The notes under the pieces: generated by a model | Told to the model about the DNA's origin: nothing | What the model saw: the letters and a program-made list of their open reading frames with translations, nothing else | The model's database searches: none | Source of the DNA: Paralvinella palmiformis | Lineage: Eukaryota > Annelida > Polychaeta > Terebellida > Alvinellidae | Reading direction: 5' to 3' | NCBI GenBank assembly: GCA_025642065.1 | Contig: JAODUP010000153.1 | Location: 275,501-339,500 of the forward strand | Length of the DNA stretch: 64,000 nucleotides | In this document: one piece after another, positions 45,899 through 55,870 of the stretch | Layout of the letters: each line of letters begins with the position of its first letter | Numbering within the stretch: position 1 is the first letter of the stretch | Made by a program: the position numbers and the translations under genes

Positions 45899-47952
45899 TC
45901 TATTACTACTACTATAATTCTCATGAATATGTTAATATGTTTAACTTTAAGATACAGTTGTTCGGTTTTGAGAGTATTAGATGTCTGGCTGAGTGCTTAG
46001 TGCCTAACACTGACCAGAAGGTTCGAGGTTTCCATTCCAAGTTGGTACCGGTAGATATTGGCCAGATTTCATTTGGCTTCCACATGCCTGATTCCAGTCA
46101 AGTATACCACAGTGGCAGTGGAGGTGCCGCTGAAAAAAGTACTGCCACATTTAATAACGCCATCCATTCAGATTCTGTACAATGATATTATGAATCAATA
46201 CGATTGGCAGATTAACTGACGACGAGTCCGCCACAAACCCCTCAAGGATAAAGACGGTTAAATATAAATCTAATGTATGTAGTGCATATTTAGAAATATG
46301 CCCGCAGCTCTGGTAATATCGAACGATATTTTCCATGTCACGCATTACTGATATTTTAGTGTGTTTGACCACAGTTCTCTAGCACCTGGGCTCAAATCCC
46401 GGTGGGGCTATGTCAGAAGGGCAGTTCACCTTTCAATTCTTGGACTGAGGTCGATTGGCTCATTTAGTCTCTTGGCGCGTGCGCAGAAGTGGTTGTAAAA
46501 CAGCAACATCGACAACAATTCTTAACTATAAAGCTTCAGGCACCTGATTAAAATAAGCAAGACGGGTAGAGGTCTCCATTCTCTGATAAATCATAGTTCT
46601 TGGTAAATGACATCACAAAATCAAATCTGCAGTGTCAGCAACAATTATCATCCATGTATGCATGTTCAGATCAATATTTTCTAATTGTCTATCGGTTCGA
46701 TTTTCTGATGGCAAATATGGGTAGCCGTGTACACACACACACGATGGCGTATGTTGGTATTCCTGGTTTCTGCATCCAAAGATGTTTTGCTGTCAGATGT
46801 TTTTATGTTGACCAATATTTTGTTTTGTAAACTTGCTTGCTCGGTAAGTAAAAACTGGTATGACAGAAAATAGAATTTTTCAGATCGGAGGTTCGTTGCC
46901 ATGGGCAATTACAACAACAAAAACTATACTTGATATTGCGTATCTTTCTGCCGATCTGGTAGTTTGATATGATGGAATCGGTTTTACATTTCTTGGATTC
47001 ATAAATCTTCGCTTGTCGTTTATTTTGTAAGACAGTTTGTCATGGTTTCCCTGATGAACGATCTCTGATATCATACACACTGACCTGGTGGTTAGCACTC
47101 AGGGCCTTGACAGCTTTTATTAAAATATCTTGATTTGCACTTCTTCATATACATTACTACAACGGACATATAATGTCGTGAGGTATGATGACTGAAGGAC
47201 GATGAGGACAATGAAGATGATGGTATTAAAACTACTGAACTAAAATAATTCATAATGTGATATGACTCATTACAAGATGTCTAACGAGTCGTATGTGTAC
47301 TGGAAAGTAGCCCGTGTCGTGCGTGAGCGCGCGCGTGTGTGGGGTGTGGGGTGCAGTTAACCATGCACGTGTACACGCATGTACGCGGGCATCAACCATT
47401 CAACGTCCCTATCCAGATGAGGCCAATTAAGCCCATAATTATGAAGTTCGTGTTTGCTTCATAAACAAAAGACATTTTTTTGGAGGCAATATTCCACTAT
47501 TTGGTGATAATGTACGCACAGTTAGCGAGTGGTTCGAGTACTGACGATTGCTGGGAATGGAACATTTGGTGGAAACGTTCCTGGCGAGAACATAAACTGC
47601 CTTGATTGCTCGTGGAACACTTGAAGCAGTTTTGTCACCGGCACTCATGGGGCAGGTAGTGGCCCGGTAGTGGTACAAGGACATCGCCAGGTCTGCCACT
47701 CGTGGTTGCTACTTGACAAACTGAAGTGTTGCCATACATTTAGATCTGCTGAAACACGACGGACAATATTTTATTATCTGGATTTACCCCCCCCCCACCC
47801 CTCAGGTGTGTGTGTGTGTGTGTGTGTGCGTGCGTGTGTGCGTGCGTGCGCACCCGCAGTAGCTGAAAACAATTCAGAGAATCATATGTTGTGTTTACAA
47901 CATCTGTCGAGTTCATTAGAAGACTGAAGTAAGAAAAAGGAAACCCCCCTTC

Positions 47953-47995
<43 letters not shown>

Positions 47996-48081
47996 CAGTG
48001 GCTAAAAACGCTCAGAGAATCGCAAATTTTGTTTACATTATCTGTACAGTTTATCAGGGGACTGAAACCAGACAAATGTAA

Positions 48082-48119
<38 letters not shown>

Positions 48120-51100
48120 TGTGTGTGTGTTAGAGACAGTGTCCCTATCCTGGTGTAACATATACCCCAATAGTAGATTACGCTGTCAATGAGATTGATC
48201 CTGGCACAGTGAATGCCGTCTCCATCTGAAAACTCGATGTATTTATTATCTAGACAGATCAGTGCTTTGTCCCGGCAACTGTATAAGCTGGAGGCAGCTA
48301 TTGGGTCGCTGTTTGTATATGTGTCTGTCTGGCGGAATCCTGAATTATTTCATCACCATCATGGTAGTGCTGTACACACACACACACACACACACAGAGA
48401 GATTCATATTGTGTGGCATTGCCTTATTGTGGTATAGCACTGACCTAATATTGTACAGCTTTGCCGAGATGGTGTTTGTACTGCATCATGGCTTTTCACG
48501 ATTGATGTTCATCGGGCATTTGAAAGTGGTCCATTAATAATACCTGCTGTTCCAATGATATTATAGGCCATGCTCTTGATCACTGGCACCGTTCCACTGA
48601 CAGTATATGTTGACAGTGCAGGGCACTTGGTGCTGTATCTCCCAACAGTTTAGGCTGTTGGGAAGAGGATGTCCGCTGCTGTTTCCTAGAACGTATTCTG
48701 TTTTTATGCTATATAGTGTTTGTTTTGGGGTGGCACCAGTACCAGTGTACATACAGCTAGCTCTTTGGGCTGTTAAAGTTGGGGGGGGGTGATTCTTTCA
48801 GTGCCCCCCCCCTTTAGGTGGTTTGTTTACATCCTGTAAACACGCTTTAGCCAAATGCATTAACCTTGTAACACATATACAGCCTTGGCTTTTTCAAATG
48901 ACAACGGCTCTCGGAGTGGCTTCCTTTTTTGATAACGCAACAACAATCTGCGGACAGTGACACACATTTCTAAATATGTGCTCGGCTGGCGGGATACAAA
49001 GATCTCCCTCATCTTCCCAAATTACTGTCACTGATTCGCTCCTGAAGTGACTATTTACCACTCGGAGAAGTGCTTTAACCGGCTGATATTTGTCATCCCG
49101 GCCGAGGTTGAGTGGTAATTAGATGGGCCCAGCATGGCAAGGTGAAACCGCATAAACACACACTTACGTTAACACTTGAGGCACCCTCTTGCTTATTATG
49201 GTTGGCTTGTGAGTGAGCTGTGATTAAGGATGCGATTTCCATCTGAATGATGTATCCTGATGGTAGACTGTAGCTTCTGGCGGCCCACTGCGCTGTGCAC
49301 CTCCACAAAAGTATCCTTATTTGGACTATTAGCTACTTCAGCTGGTCACTCATATATGCCATTTCCGCCTCAAAGTATAGAGTCACAGATACTCAGGTTT
49401 GGATTGATTTGCCAGAAGTGGCTTAAAATCAAGAGTCTGATTTATGAAGGTATTTTTTCAACTTGGTATCAAGCCTTGATGTAAGCATTTGTATGATGCA
49501 CACTAAAACAGGATTCCCACGCGTCCTGGAAATCCTGGAAAATAAAATAAAAAATCATTTTCATATTGCCTGTGAAAAAATCCACTTAGAACAGAAAAGC
49601 CCATCACTAAATATTATCCATGTAGAAGAAAACTTCGATTGTAGAAGAAAAAGAGTACCGGTACATATTCTTGATATCCAGAATAATTGTAGGCAGATCA
49701 GACAGCTGGAAGGGGTGAGGAGGAAGCTGTACCATTAAAATGTCAATAATCAATCACAGGCTGAATAAATATATTATTTCCGCACCTATCTTGATTTATT
49801 ACCTTTAAATCTTGTATACTTTTTCCTGGAAAATGGTAATTTTGTCCTGGAAATGTCCTGAAAAATATTATTTCCGTTGCTCCGGGAATCCTGTAAAATA
49901 AGTATGGAGCCTTTAGGAAACTTCGGGTATAAATCTGGTACTATACTCCTTGTAGTAGTTCCGGAAAATTTGAGCTATTTCCTGGAGGATTGCCATTACA
50001 AGGTGTTTTTGATTATTTTAATCCAGGAAGATCTTCTCTGTTGACCTACTGTTATTGTTTATTGTCGTTATTATTACAGTAAGTTTGTTGTTGTTTACTT
50101 ATATCCTTGTTCATTTACAGCTTCGCTTACGTAGCTGTTAGTCGTGGATCTGGTTGTTTGTGCCATCAGGATTTGGTAGCTCTGAAGGTCAGGGTCAGTC
50201 GGACCTCATGCGGTGCCAGGTAGGTAGCCGGTTCGTTATTGATGAGAGATAAAGCTAACCATATCCCTACGTTAATGCAGGGGCGCCTTCGTGGTCTAGT
50301 TGGTAGCGTGTTGGAGTTGGATCACAGATCACTACCACCCTGGTTCGAATCTCGGCGTGGGCATATCTGAATAGTGTTTCATCTTTGACTTCGCTTCATT
50401 ACCATTGGAGGTCGCTCGGCCCCATTTAGCCTACCTGGTGCACAAAAGTGGCCGTAAAACATTAATCAACAGCATCATCAATATGTTAATGCAGTCAAGT
50501 TAACGATATGGATTAAACAAGATATGGGTTACGTTCATATTTAATTGTTTTTAATTTAGATATGAGATCTGTATGAAAACACACCATTTCTGCTCAAGTT
50601 TGAGTGTAGTTGGCTGATCATTGTTGTTTGGGGGTAAGGCGGGCTCTGGAATGAGTTAGAAATTATGATAACAAAAGATAGACTGGGTCTGAGGTTAAAA
50701 GGGTATCATAAATAAATGGTTCTGGGGTAAATGTGTATCATAAGTAAATGGGTTCTCAAGTGGTAAAGAGGTATTGAAAATAAATGAGTTCTGAAGGTAA
50801 ACGTGTATTATATATATAATGTATGTTGAGGGTAGGGGTTGTTTAAATAATAAGCCAGTTTTAAAACTAACGGCATGCGGAGAAGAATAAACTAGGACTG
50901 GTGACATTGGCATAACATCAAGAGAATAAAAGCCTATATTGTAAAACCATGTACGAATTAAACCTGTACCTGGAAACTCAGGTGTATCAGGGAATGAGTA
51001 GGGATACGAGGCAAGAATGTATCAAAAGAAAAGTTGTTACTGAATGTAGAACTGTACTAAATGATAAGGTGAGGGTAACAGGTTATTAAAGCCATAATAT

Positions 51101-52734
51101 GGGACTGGTTCAGTTGAGATCAAGCTCGGAAGTGTCGTGCCATTGAATTCCAATTTGATGATAGGAATAGTCATCCTTATGCAGTCTGAGTGATAGGTAT
51201 ACATAGATATTAGATCTAGGTATGGCATGATGATCTGTAGATCATAGCTATCTCGGCTATCTGTATAAGCTGTGGGAGATGACTTCATATAGATGTGTTA
51301 ATGTTAACTATCTCTCTGATCTGTAAGCGTAATGTCAATGTTTTTCGCATGATGTTGAATAGATTTTCACCTCGCCATAGCGGTCTTCCAGTCCGCATTC
51401 AGTCCACTTGGAGCTGGGAACCGGTGGTTTGTTTCGAGTGCAGTTAATCTTATCCGAGGGAGGAGTTGACAACGCTTCGCTTGAAGATATCATCGAATCA
51501 GAGAAAAGGCAATCCATTAACAAGATGGATGTGTATAATATAATTCAGCCATGAGTGACGTTTTTTTTTATCTATATCTTTTAGATGTCACGAAGATTTC
51601 CCATTACCGTGTGGAGGAGACGGCTACTATAGCGTTTACCTGAGCCGTGGACCATATGTGGTGGCCGTCGCCGCCAGTATGGACGCTGTGGTTTACATGG
51701 GTCATGTGACGAGCTTAGAGGTCAGGGTCACCTTGGCCTCGAAACCAGCCATGGCACTGGGTAACTGTGTTTTATTCACTGGAAATGTACTGAAATCCTT
51801 TGGTCTTTCCCTCAGGTGTAATGCTTTCCACCAGTTCTTGCAGAATAATCAATTAGTCTTGTGACTATTTAAAATTTGTTGAATTCATCGTCGATTATGA
51901 GTATTTAAATATGGAAACGGTCATACTTGGCTAGCAGCTTGAGTAGTAAATTTATTTAGTAAATTAGATATTTACACAATATCTGTGTATGTGCTTGCAT
52001 GTATGTGCATGCGCTGATTCATCATGATTTATTTATCAGGGTACATTACGCGCTTTGTTTACCTTTTTGGACAAATTAGGAACTAACGTACATTGGTCGT
52101 TTCTTGTTTAGGCTTTCCCACTACTGACGACGTCGACCCTGGTCTGTTCCACTTCCATTATGATGGTGACGACACCAGCGAGATGCAGGATGCATCATTA
52201 GTCAACGCGACCCAGCTGCACGTGGTTTGGCAACACACTTACAGCACGGAAGGTCGCATTACTCTCGGTATACAATTTTACTTATGTGATGTCATAATAA
52301 ATATGAAGCGATTGATTTGTGGAACTCGATGGAATCATAAAACCGGCCGCACTGCCGGCAATATCTCCAGGTCTTTCTTGCCACATACAAATGGCCTAAA
52401 GTGTTCCTGATAGATCTATGGAGCACTGCGTGGGTTAAAACTGTCAGTGCCACTTAGGGGCAGTGTGACTTTATGGTGTGTATACCGTAGTATAATGGAC
52501 ACCTTGTGATGGTAGTCATTTGCTTGATGGGTTGCAGTTACATATATTACAAAAGTATATATTTTTTAAATGCTTGGACATCTAGTTAAGCAGTTTTTTT
52601 CTATCCATGGAGAATTCGGATGGGGGATTGGGATATCTGCCAAAGAAACTGGGTCAGGTCATCTTGGAATTAGCCTTCTTGGCAGAAGATGTAATATTTG
52701 AGGAATTACTGTATTGTGTTTAGCCTGAGATAAT

Positions 52735-52798
<64 letters not shown>

Positions 52799-53221
52799 TG
52801 TGTAAAACATACACACACACACACAGAGGAGAGAGGTGTCATCAGCTATACATCACTCCATTCCCAATATGTTTCAGATATTGTGGTGTCTAACGTCCTA
52901 TCAAAGCTGTCAAAGAAGATCAACATTACTGTGCTCTATCCCAACCCAGCTGACCTTCAGGTGACCTTGACCCCGGAGGAATCGGCCTTCCCATCCTGCA
53001 TTCCGGAAGCATTTGTAAAGACGTCGAGCGATGCATCGGCGGAGATCAGCGCTGTCTACGTGAATACTGCTGTCCAATTCGAATGTCTCCTCCTGAATGG
53101 CATTAATCTGACATTTGATTGGTCCGTGAGAAAGGTAGCCGACGGCAACGGACGAAAACAGATTGAAGACATCAGAAACGAGAAGGTGTTCTGCGAAGGT
53201 GTCTGCCAGTCCGGTTATTTG
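28571..53221 (+). CDS. Polycystin-1-like protein, N-terminal part: signal peptide, WSC domain, PKD-like repeats (partial)
   Basis: Six exons: 28571-28658, 41682-41799, 50121-50219, 51585-51760, 52112-52267, 52878-53221 (981 nt, 327 residues), phases compatible, open at the 3' end in phase 0. The start GCGAAAATGG has A at -3 and G at +4. Residues 1-27 are a signal peptide. WSC domain is about 34-120 with all eight Cys (GCY, CASYC, CLC, CGARC, PCGG); WSC domains are thought to bind carbohydrate. Residues 125-235 look like a PKD domain (FHFHYDGDD, a degenerate FDFGDG; YSTEGRITL; IVVSNVLS...INITV). A second begins at about 240 (VQFECLLLNGINLTFDWSV). WSC followed by PKD is the polycystin-1 order; the LRRs that precede it in vertebrate PC1 are absent. 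GPS, PLAT and channel domains would lie beyond the window. Another WSC/PKD surface protein is possible. Confidence 0.75.
29195..29480. other. Homopolymer-rich stretch, possible assembly artefact
   Basis: About ten C then about fourteen G near 29209-29232, followed by runs of T, A and G and doubled letters (ggggaaa, ccctcgggg). This texture is unlike the surrounding DNA. Confidence 0.4.
29525..29590 (-). mobile_element. SINE fragment
   Basis: aaatggacgaaacatcactc and agatatcccacgccggga match the middle of the main SINE family in minus orientation, diverged. Confidence 0.45.
29721..31376. repeat. Tandem segmental duplication, copy 1 (about 1.65 kb), intron 1
   Basis: Starts tttgataacataattatttt. 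The same sequence follows immediately at 31377. It contains a 24-bp minisatellite at about 29935-30200 (gggatagggaagtgaacatc type). No coding potential. Confidence 0.95.
31377..33030. repeat. Tandem segmental duplication, copy 2
   Basis: Offset 1656 bp from copy 1. Only a handful of differences seen (for example gctaaaaggg/gctaacaggg, a 2-bp deletion near 32446, gacgagaatg/gacaagaatg). It ends ttgaaaaacc at 33030, the same word that precedes copy 2. Confidence 0.95.
33180..33400. repeat. Older, diverged partial copy of the duplicated unit
   Basis: Scattered tgaacatcatgg/gggat words and gtgaatagcatttatgttgg correspond, in order, to the minisatellite and gtgaatatcatttatgttga of the 1.65-kb unit. 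Confidence 0.5.
33722..34036. mobile_element. MITE with about 50-bp TIRs, copy A
   Basis: The left arm 33752-33801 begins CGGACACTTGCTCACCAAGC and is matched inverted by about 33964-34013 (... gcttggtgagcaagtgtccg). Extra half-repeats of ggacagttgctcac lie outside each arm. The interior is about 160 bp, A+T-rich, and shared with copy B at 37203. Confidence 0.88.
34037..34864. other. Intron 1, nothing recognised
   Basis: Non-coding; no repeat family supported. Confidence 0.45.
34865..34931. repeat. (CA)n microsatellite
   Basis: About 66 bp of pure AC repeat. Confidence 0.97.
35490..35720 (+). repeat. (AT)n and adjacent tRNA-like SINE relic
   Basis: AT run 35491-35522, then accaatagagctgtagacct ... 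gtttgaatctcagtgttgca, a worn tRNA-head and body with gtacatggccagtaag at its end. Confidence 0.4.
35721..36636. other. Intron 1, nothing recognised
   Basis: A+T-rich non-coding DNA without a supported feature. Confidence 0.45.
36637..36735. repeat. (CT)n(AT)n compound microsatellite
   Basis: CT run then interrupted AT/AAT run. Confidence 0.93.
36752..36935 (+). mobile_element. tRNA-derived SINE, full length, 15-bp target-site duplication
   Basis: TCATGTATAAGTCAA flanks it exactly at 36737-36751 and 36936-36950. Head: ggggcgcctccgtgatctag; B-box: gtgttcgaatctc; body words cttcgcttcattacc, cggcccatttagcc, cacaaaagtggcc; tail of TCA/CATCAT repeats. Best reference copy for the family here. Confidence 0.95.
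37203..37522. mobile_element. MITE with about 50-bp TIRs, copy B
   Basis: Same arms and interior as copy A (gaatttttaaggagagaata ... ataggtaataggatactaag), with a few substitutions and a short indel. Outer half-repeats gacagttgctcaccc occur three times on the left. Confidence 0.88.
37523..38545. other. Intron 1, higher-complexity non-coding DNA
   Basis: About 37620-38330 is less A+T-rich and low in simple repeats, apart from a CGCG run near 38165. Open frames of 60-100 codons occur on both strands without domains or fitting splice sites. Candidate regulatory sequence. Confidence 0.35.
38546..38695. repeat. GGTAATA(C/T)(A/G)TATATTA repeat family, copy 1
   Basis: gttaatcactataataaggt then aatacgtatattatctga, ttcaggtaatctgta and acctattacctgaatg. 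Related to the sequences at 55790-55865 and 61440-61485. Confidence 0.45.
38696..41400. other. Intron 1, nothing clear
   Basis: Non-coding. About 39520-39665 carries worn minus-strand SINE-like words (aaatgggtgaaacatcccac, ctgggattcgaac). Short GT/TC tracts at 39075-39095 and 40110-40130. No exon was found. Confidence 0.4.
41405..41555. repeat. (CT)n(AT)n(GT)n(AT)n compound microsatellite
   Basis: About 45 bp CT, then AT tracts interrupted by tgtgtgtgtttg. It ends about 130 bp before exon 2. Confidence 0.93.
41682..41799 (+). CDS. WSC/PKD gene exon 2: first half of WSC
   Basis: 118 bp, acceptor gtatgtttcag, donor gtaagct. SSWYQGCYRDVS ... QCASYCAS carries Cys 1-3 of the WSC pattern. Confidence 0.82.
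41800..44295. other. Intron 2, first part; no gene
   Basis: Non-coding. (TAG)n at 43321-43341 and (GA)n at 43888-43912. The stretch 42540-42730 is higher in GC with no frame. Confidence 0.45.
44321..44483 (-). mobile_element. tRNA-derived SINE, older copy with long target-site duplication
   Basis: Flanks ctgtggcagtgtttaa-tgtaaact (44296-44320) and the near-identical 44484-44507. On the minus strand it reads ggggcgtctccatggcctag to gtaaaacagcaac. The family body is partly deleted. Confidence 0.85.
44523..44692 (+). mobile_element. Second SINE family, copy 1
   Basis: tatgtagtgcttagagcgct, ggtacgaatctggcttat and aagtgtgaccagtactgagg match, in order, the element at 55871-56230. Confidence 0.55.
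45040..45480. other. Higher-complexity non-coding island in intron 2
   Basis: Mixed-GC block with few simple repeats and no convincing frame, bounded by C-runs at about 45018 and 45445. Candidate conserved regulatory sequence. Confidence 0.35.
45845..45915. repeat. (ACC)n/(CTA)n tract
   Basis: Trinucleotide run caccaccac then ctactacta. Confidence 0.9.
46358..46520 (+). mobile_element. Old SINE copy
   Basis: gtgtttgaccacagttctct, gggctcaaatcccggtgggg and ggttgtaaaacagcaacatc follow the order of the main SINE family, diverged. Confidence 0.6.
46521..50120. other. Intron 2, second part; no gene
   Basis: Non-coding. GT and GA tracts at 47806-47857, 47952-47995, 48080-48132 and 48376-48402; C-runs near 47790 and 48808. 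The block 47439-47700 reads open on the minus strand for 86 codons but shows no domain. 48900-49130 is another mixed-GC patch. tcctggaaat words repeat at 49520-49880. Confidence 0.4.
50121..50219 (+). CDS. WSC/PKD gene exon 3: middle of WSC
   Basis: 99 bp, acceptor tcatttacag, donor gtaggt. SFAYVAVSRGSGCLCHQDL ... TSCGAR carries Cys 4-6. Confidence 0.82.
50281..50484 (+). mobile_element. tRNA-derived SINE, full length, with target-site duplication
   Basis: GTTAATGCAG at 50271-50280 and 50485-50494. Head gggcgccttcgtggtctagt with a short internal duplication (tggagttggatcacag); B-box ggttcgaatctc; tail ending catcatcaat. Confidence 0.92.
50495..51584. other. Intron 3, degenerate tandem repeat
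   Basis: About 50640-50830 is a worn repeat of roughly 44 bp (gtatcataaataaatggttc type). The remainder is non-coding with nothing recognised. Confidence 0.5.
51585..51760 (+). CDS. WSC/PKD gene exon 4: end of WSC, start of PKD-like region
   Basis: 176 bp, acceptor atatcttttag, donor gtaact. CHEDFPLPCGGDGYYSVY closes the WSC; the following beta-rich sequence leads into a PKD-like domain. Confidence 0.8.
51761..52111. other. Intron 4, nothing recognised
   Basis: 351-bp intron, gtaact to tttag, with no repeat. Confidence 0.6.
52112..52267 (+). CDS. WSC/PKD gene exon 5: PKD-like domain core
   Basis: 156 bp, acceptor ttcttgtttag, donor gtatac. Contains GLFHFHYDGDDTSEM and VWQHTYSTEGRITL, the latter matching the H.Y...G.Y PKD pattern. 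NAT glycosylation site. Confidence 0.75.
52268..52877. repeat. Intron 5 with (AT)n-(AG)n-(CA)n microsatellite
   Basis: (AT)n 52739-52771, (AG)n about 52775-52799, (CA)n 52811-52823; otherwise unremarkable. Confidence 0.85.
52878..53221 (+). CDS. WSC/PKD gene exon 6: end of first and start of second PKD-like domain
   Basis: 344 bp, acceptor atatgtttcag, donor gtaagtac. DIVVSNVLSKLSKKINITV ends one PKD-like fold; FECLLLNGINLTFDWSV begins the next. Last codon Leu complete. Confidence 0.8.
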
Positions 53222-53836
53222 GTAAGTACTTAATGCCATCATGATTGATTGTCGCCTAATGTGGACAGGTGATGTGTCATAATGTTTGTGATCAAAGTGT
53301 GGGTTATATTGGTGTCTGTTGGTGGTTTTGTGTGGTGTTTAGGACGTCTAATGTTTGGGGACGAGAAGGAGGATGTTATGACTATATGTTGGTGTTTTGA
53401 TGTCTTAGATTACTTTGAAATATGGATGTTTGCGCACACAAAGGCGCATGGAGACACACAATGTGTACGCACACGTGCACACACACACGCACACACACAC
53501 ACACACATTGTGTGTACATATCCACATGTGTATACACACACACATACACACTAAAATTGGCTGATGTGCTATGAGATACACACAAAGAATCGTATAGAAT
53601 GGACTGACTATATGAAATTGGGTAATATGCACCACCATACTAGGAACCACGCATGCACACGCACACACACGCACACACACATACACACACACACACACAG
53701 AGGCATAATATACAGTTTTGTGCAATGGACTACACTTAATGTGGACTTCAGATATTAAGACTCTTTTTTTGGTTGTTATTGATTGCTGAGCTGGGTGCAT
53801 TATTGGACTGTATTCATATGGCTTCTGAACAAATTA
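53222..53836. repeat. Open intron after exon 6, CA-rich tracts
   Basis: (CA)n at about 53475-53550 and 53655-53702. No exon seen. Confidence 0.7.
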
Positions 53837-54486
53837 CAGTGCTCCCTCATTATAATGTGGTTTACAATATCTACAAGATATATGGCTGTATCAGTGAATG
53901 CGTTCAAAGACCTTGAAAAACCTTGAATTGTATTTCGCTAAAATGCCCTTCAAGCCTGCTGGATATTTGTAATTACTTTGGTAACAGATTAATTTACAAA
54001 AAGAATATCAACCAGAGAAATGTATGCACTGGTTCACCGATCGGGGGTTTTTTTATTATGAAAAAGCCCCTGGAAAAATATATATATACCATGGAAAATT
54101 AACCAATTTGGCACAAATACTCACAGGAAAATCCTGGAAGATAACAACCTTCCTGCCACTGTATTTACCAAGTACTTGTTATTGTTAGGGTGTCTCAGTG
54201 ACATGATCTGGTAGAGTGGTTAATTCACTCTTCATTTCACTATGTAGCCTCAGGAGGTTGCTTGGTCCATTCAGCAGCAATACAAAGTATAGAAAAGTGG
54301 TTGTAAAATAACGATAACAAGAATAACAACATGTATCAATCATATTAACGGTATTTATTAAAACAATTTTAATTTGATTTATTGGAAATGCCTGCATCAC
54401 GAATTCCATAATACTGCATACGTAGTATAATCACGTTATAAGAGAAACTTTACCATAACAACGTTTCATATGGTGAGGTGACACTG
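53837..54486. mobile_element. Pogo/Tigger-like MITE with TA target site
   Basis: Ends TA|CAGTGCTCCCTCATTATAAT and, inverted from the right, CAGTGTCACCTCACCATATG, with TA on both sides (53835-53836 and 54487-54488). CAGTG-CCTC-TTATAA is typical of pogo/Tc1-mariner MITEs. 650 bp, no transposase. A SINE relic is nested inside at about 54196-54320. Confidence 0.78.
54196..54320 (+). mobile_element. SINE relic nested in the MITE
   Basis: tgacatgatctggtagagtg, caggaggttgcttggtccat and aaaagtggttgtaaaataac follow the main SINE order, heavily diverged. Confidence 0.5.
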
Positions 54487-54488
54487 TA

Positions 54489-55790
54489 TTCTGTGACGTG
54501 CAGTCTGTCACCGGTTGTTGTTGCGCTGACAGTTGTTGATAATGTCAGTGACTGTTATGTGATGGCTGATCATTTGATGGGGATTCTGTGTCCGTCCGTT
54601 CTTTTGATTAGTGTTGTGTCAACGATGGTTGTACCCGTGACAGTTGTCACAATGACTGTTCCATTGCTGACTGTTTTTTTGATGACGGATGGGGAGTTTT
54701 CTCCAGCGGGTGGACTGTTCACGGGATTTCTGTTATCCCGATAACCATTCCGCGATGACTGTTCAGTAGATACCTGCTCGATAATTGACTCGCTGCTGAC
54801 TCACTGTTGATCACTGTTCATGGTGTCCATTTTGGATCAATGATCCTCACTCGGTATTCGTTTCTGACTCATATTTCATGATTTGTGTTATTGTTGCCGC
54901 TGGCTTTCATTGGATATGATTATTGTTTACCTGTCTTCGTGAATGAATACGGTTTATTTATTGCAGCTCGTTTGTTATTTGTCTCTGGCCTCTAGGCAAT
55001 GGACACGATCACTCATTTAGCAGTGTAACGGTTTAATATTCGAGGGACCCCGGGTTCGAATCTAACCGACTGCCTGCTGACCCTTTGTGGGCTCGGCGGC
55101 TAAATCAGCAATAAACTACGCACACGGTTGGATGCGATGCATATATCTTGATTATGCGGCTGAATGAAGTTCCAGTAAAAGCAACACTGTCACTTTCAGG
55201 ATTGATCGCAGATCCAGATTGTATTGATACGCTCCAGATATGCTGGGATCAGTTTTTACTGTTTTTTTTTGTTTATAATATCTCAGATACAGCGTGCCTA
55301 TCCCGGTACAGAAACTCTATTTCGTTTGCAGATCGTTATCTTTCACGAAGTTTTATAAATTCCACGAACACAACTCTGGATTGAGGCCGCAAAATAATTT
55401 GACGTTCCAGTACGTCAGTTTGAAAATGAGTTCCTTTACCGAGATGTACCAATATCAGGTGCCAAAGCAACGTGTGTGGCAATGAAGCGGTCAGAGAGAG
55501 AGAGAGAGGGAGGGGGGGGGATCTCAGAGCCTATTTGGCAATGACTTACGGCTGGTAAAGGTTGCCTAATTTTGAACTTTGAAAGGTTGCCTAATTTGTG
55601 ATTTATTGCTTCAGACTTTAGGAAATGGATCATTAATGAAAACTGACCCATCCTCAGTATAATCTGTTGTCTGTCTATTGTTTAGTGATAATTATTGATA
55701 AGATCTTGCTATTGATTTGTAGTATAATCACTATGATTTGTCCTAACTTCAGTACAAATAACTTAGTATATATATATATATATATATATT
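54489..55790. other. Intron with old tRNA-like element
   Basis: About 54990-55125 (cactcatttagcagtgtaac ... gggttcgaatctaaccgact) looks like another tRNA-derived head. 54480-54720 has repeated tgactgtt words. (GA)n at 55493-55510 and (AT)n at 55764-55789. No exon. Confidence 0.45.
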
Positions 55791-55806
55791 ACAGTTAATC
55801 TGTAAA

Positions 55807-55865
55807 TTCAGGTAATATGTGTATTACCTAAATGGGTTTTTCAGGTAATACACATATTACTTGAA
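55807..55865. repeat. 22-bp-arm hairpin, GGTAATA repeat family, copy 2
   Basis: Arms TTCAGGTAATATGTGTATTA... at 55807-55828 and its inverse at 55843-55865 (one mismatch). The preceding ttacagttaatctgta is shared with 61440, in both cases right after an (AT)n run. Confidence 0.7.
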
Positions 55866-55870
55866 GGGGC

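Noticed and set aside
47439..47699. 86-codon minus-strand protein
   Set aside because: No recognisable domain; single frame inside an intron and no splice partners.
55148..55384. Further exon of the WSC/PKD gene
   Set aside because: A tttataatatctcag acceptor exists at about 55287, but the sequence after it lacks PKD-like features and a convincing donor.
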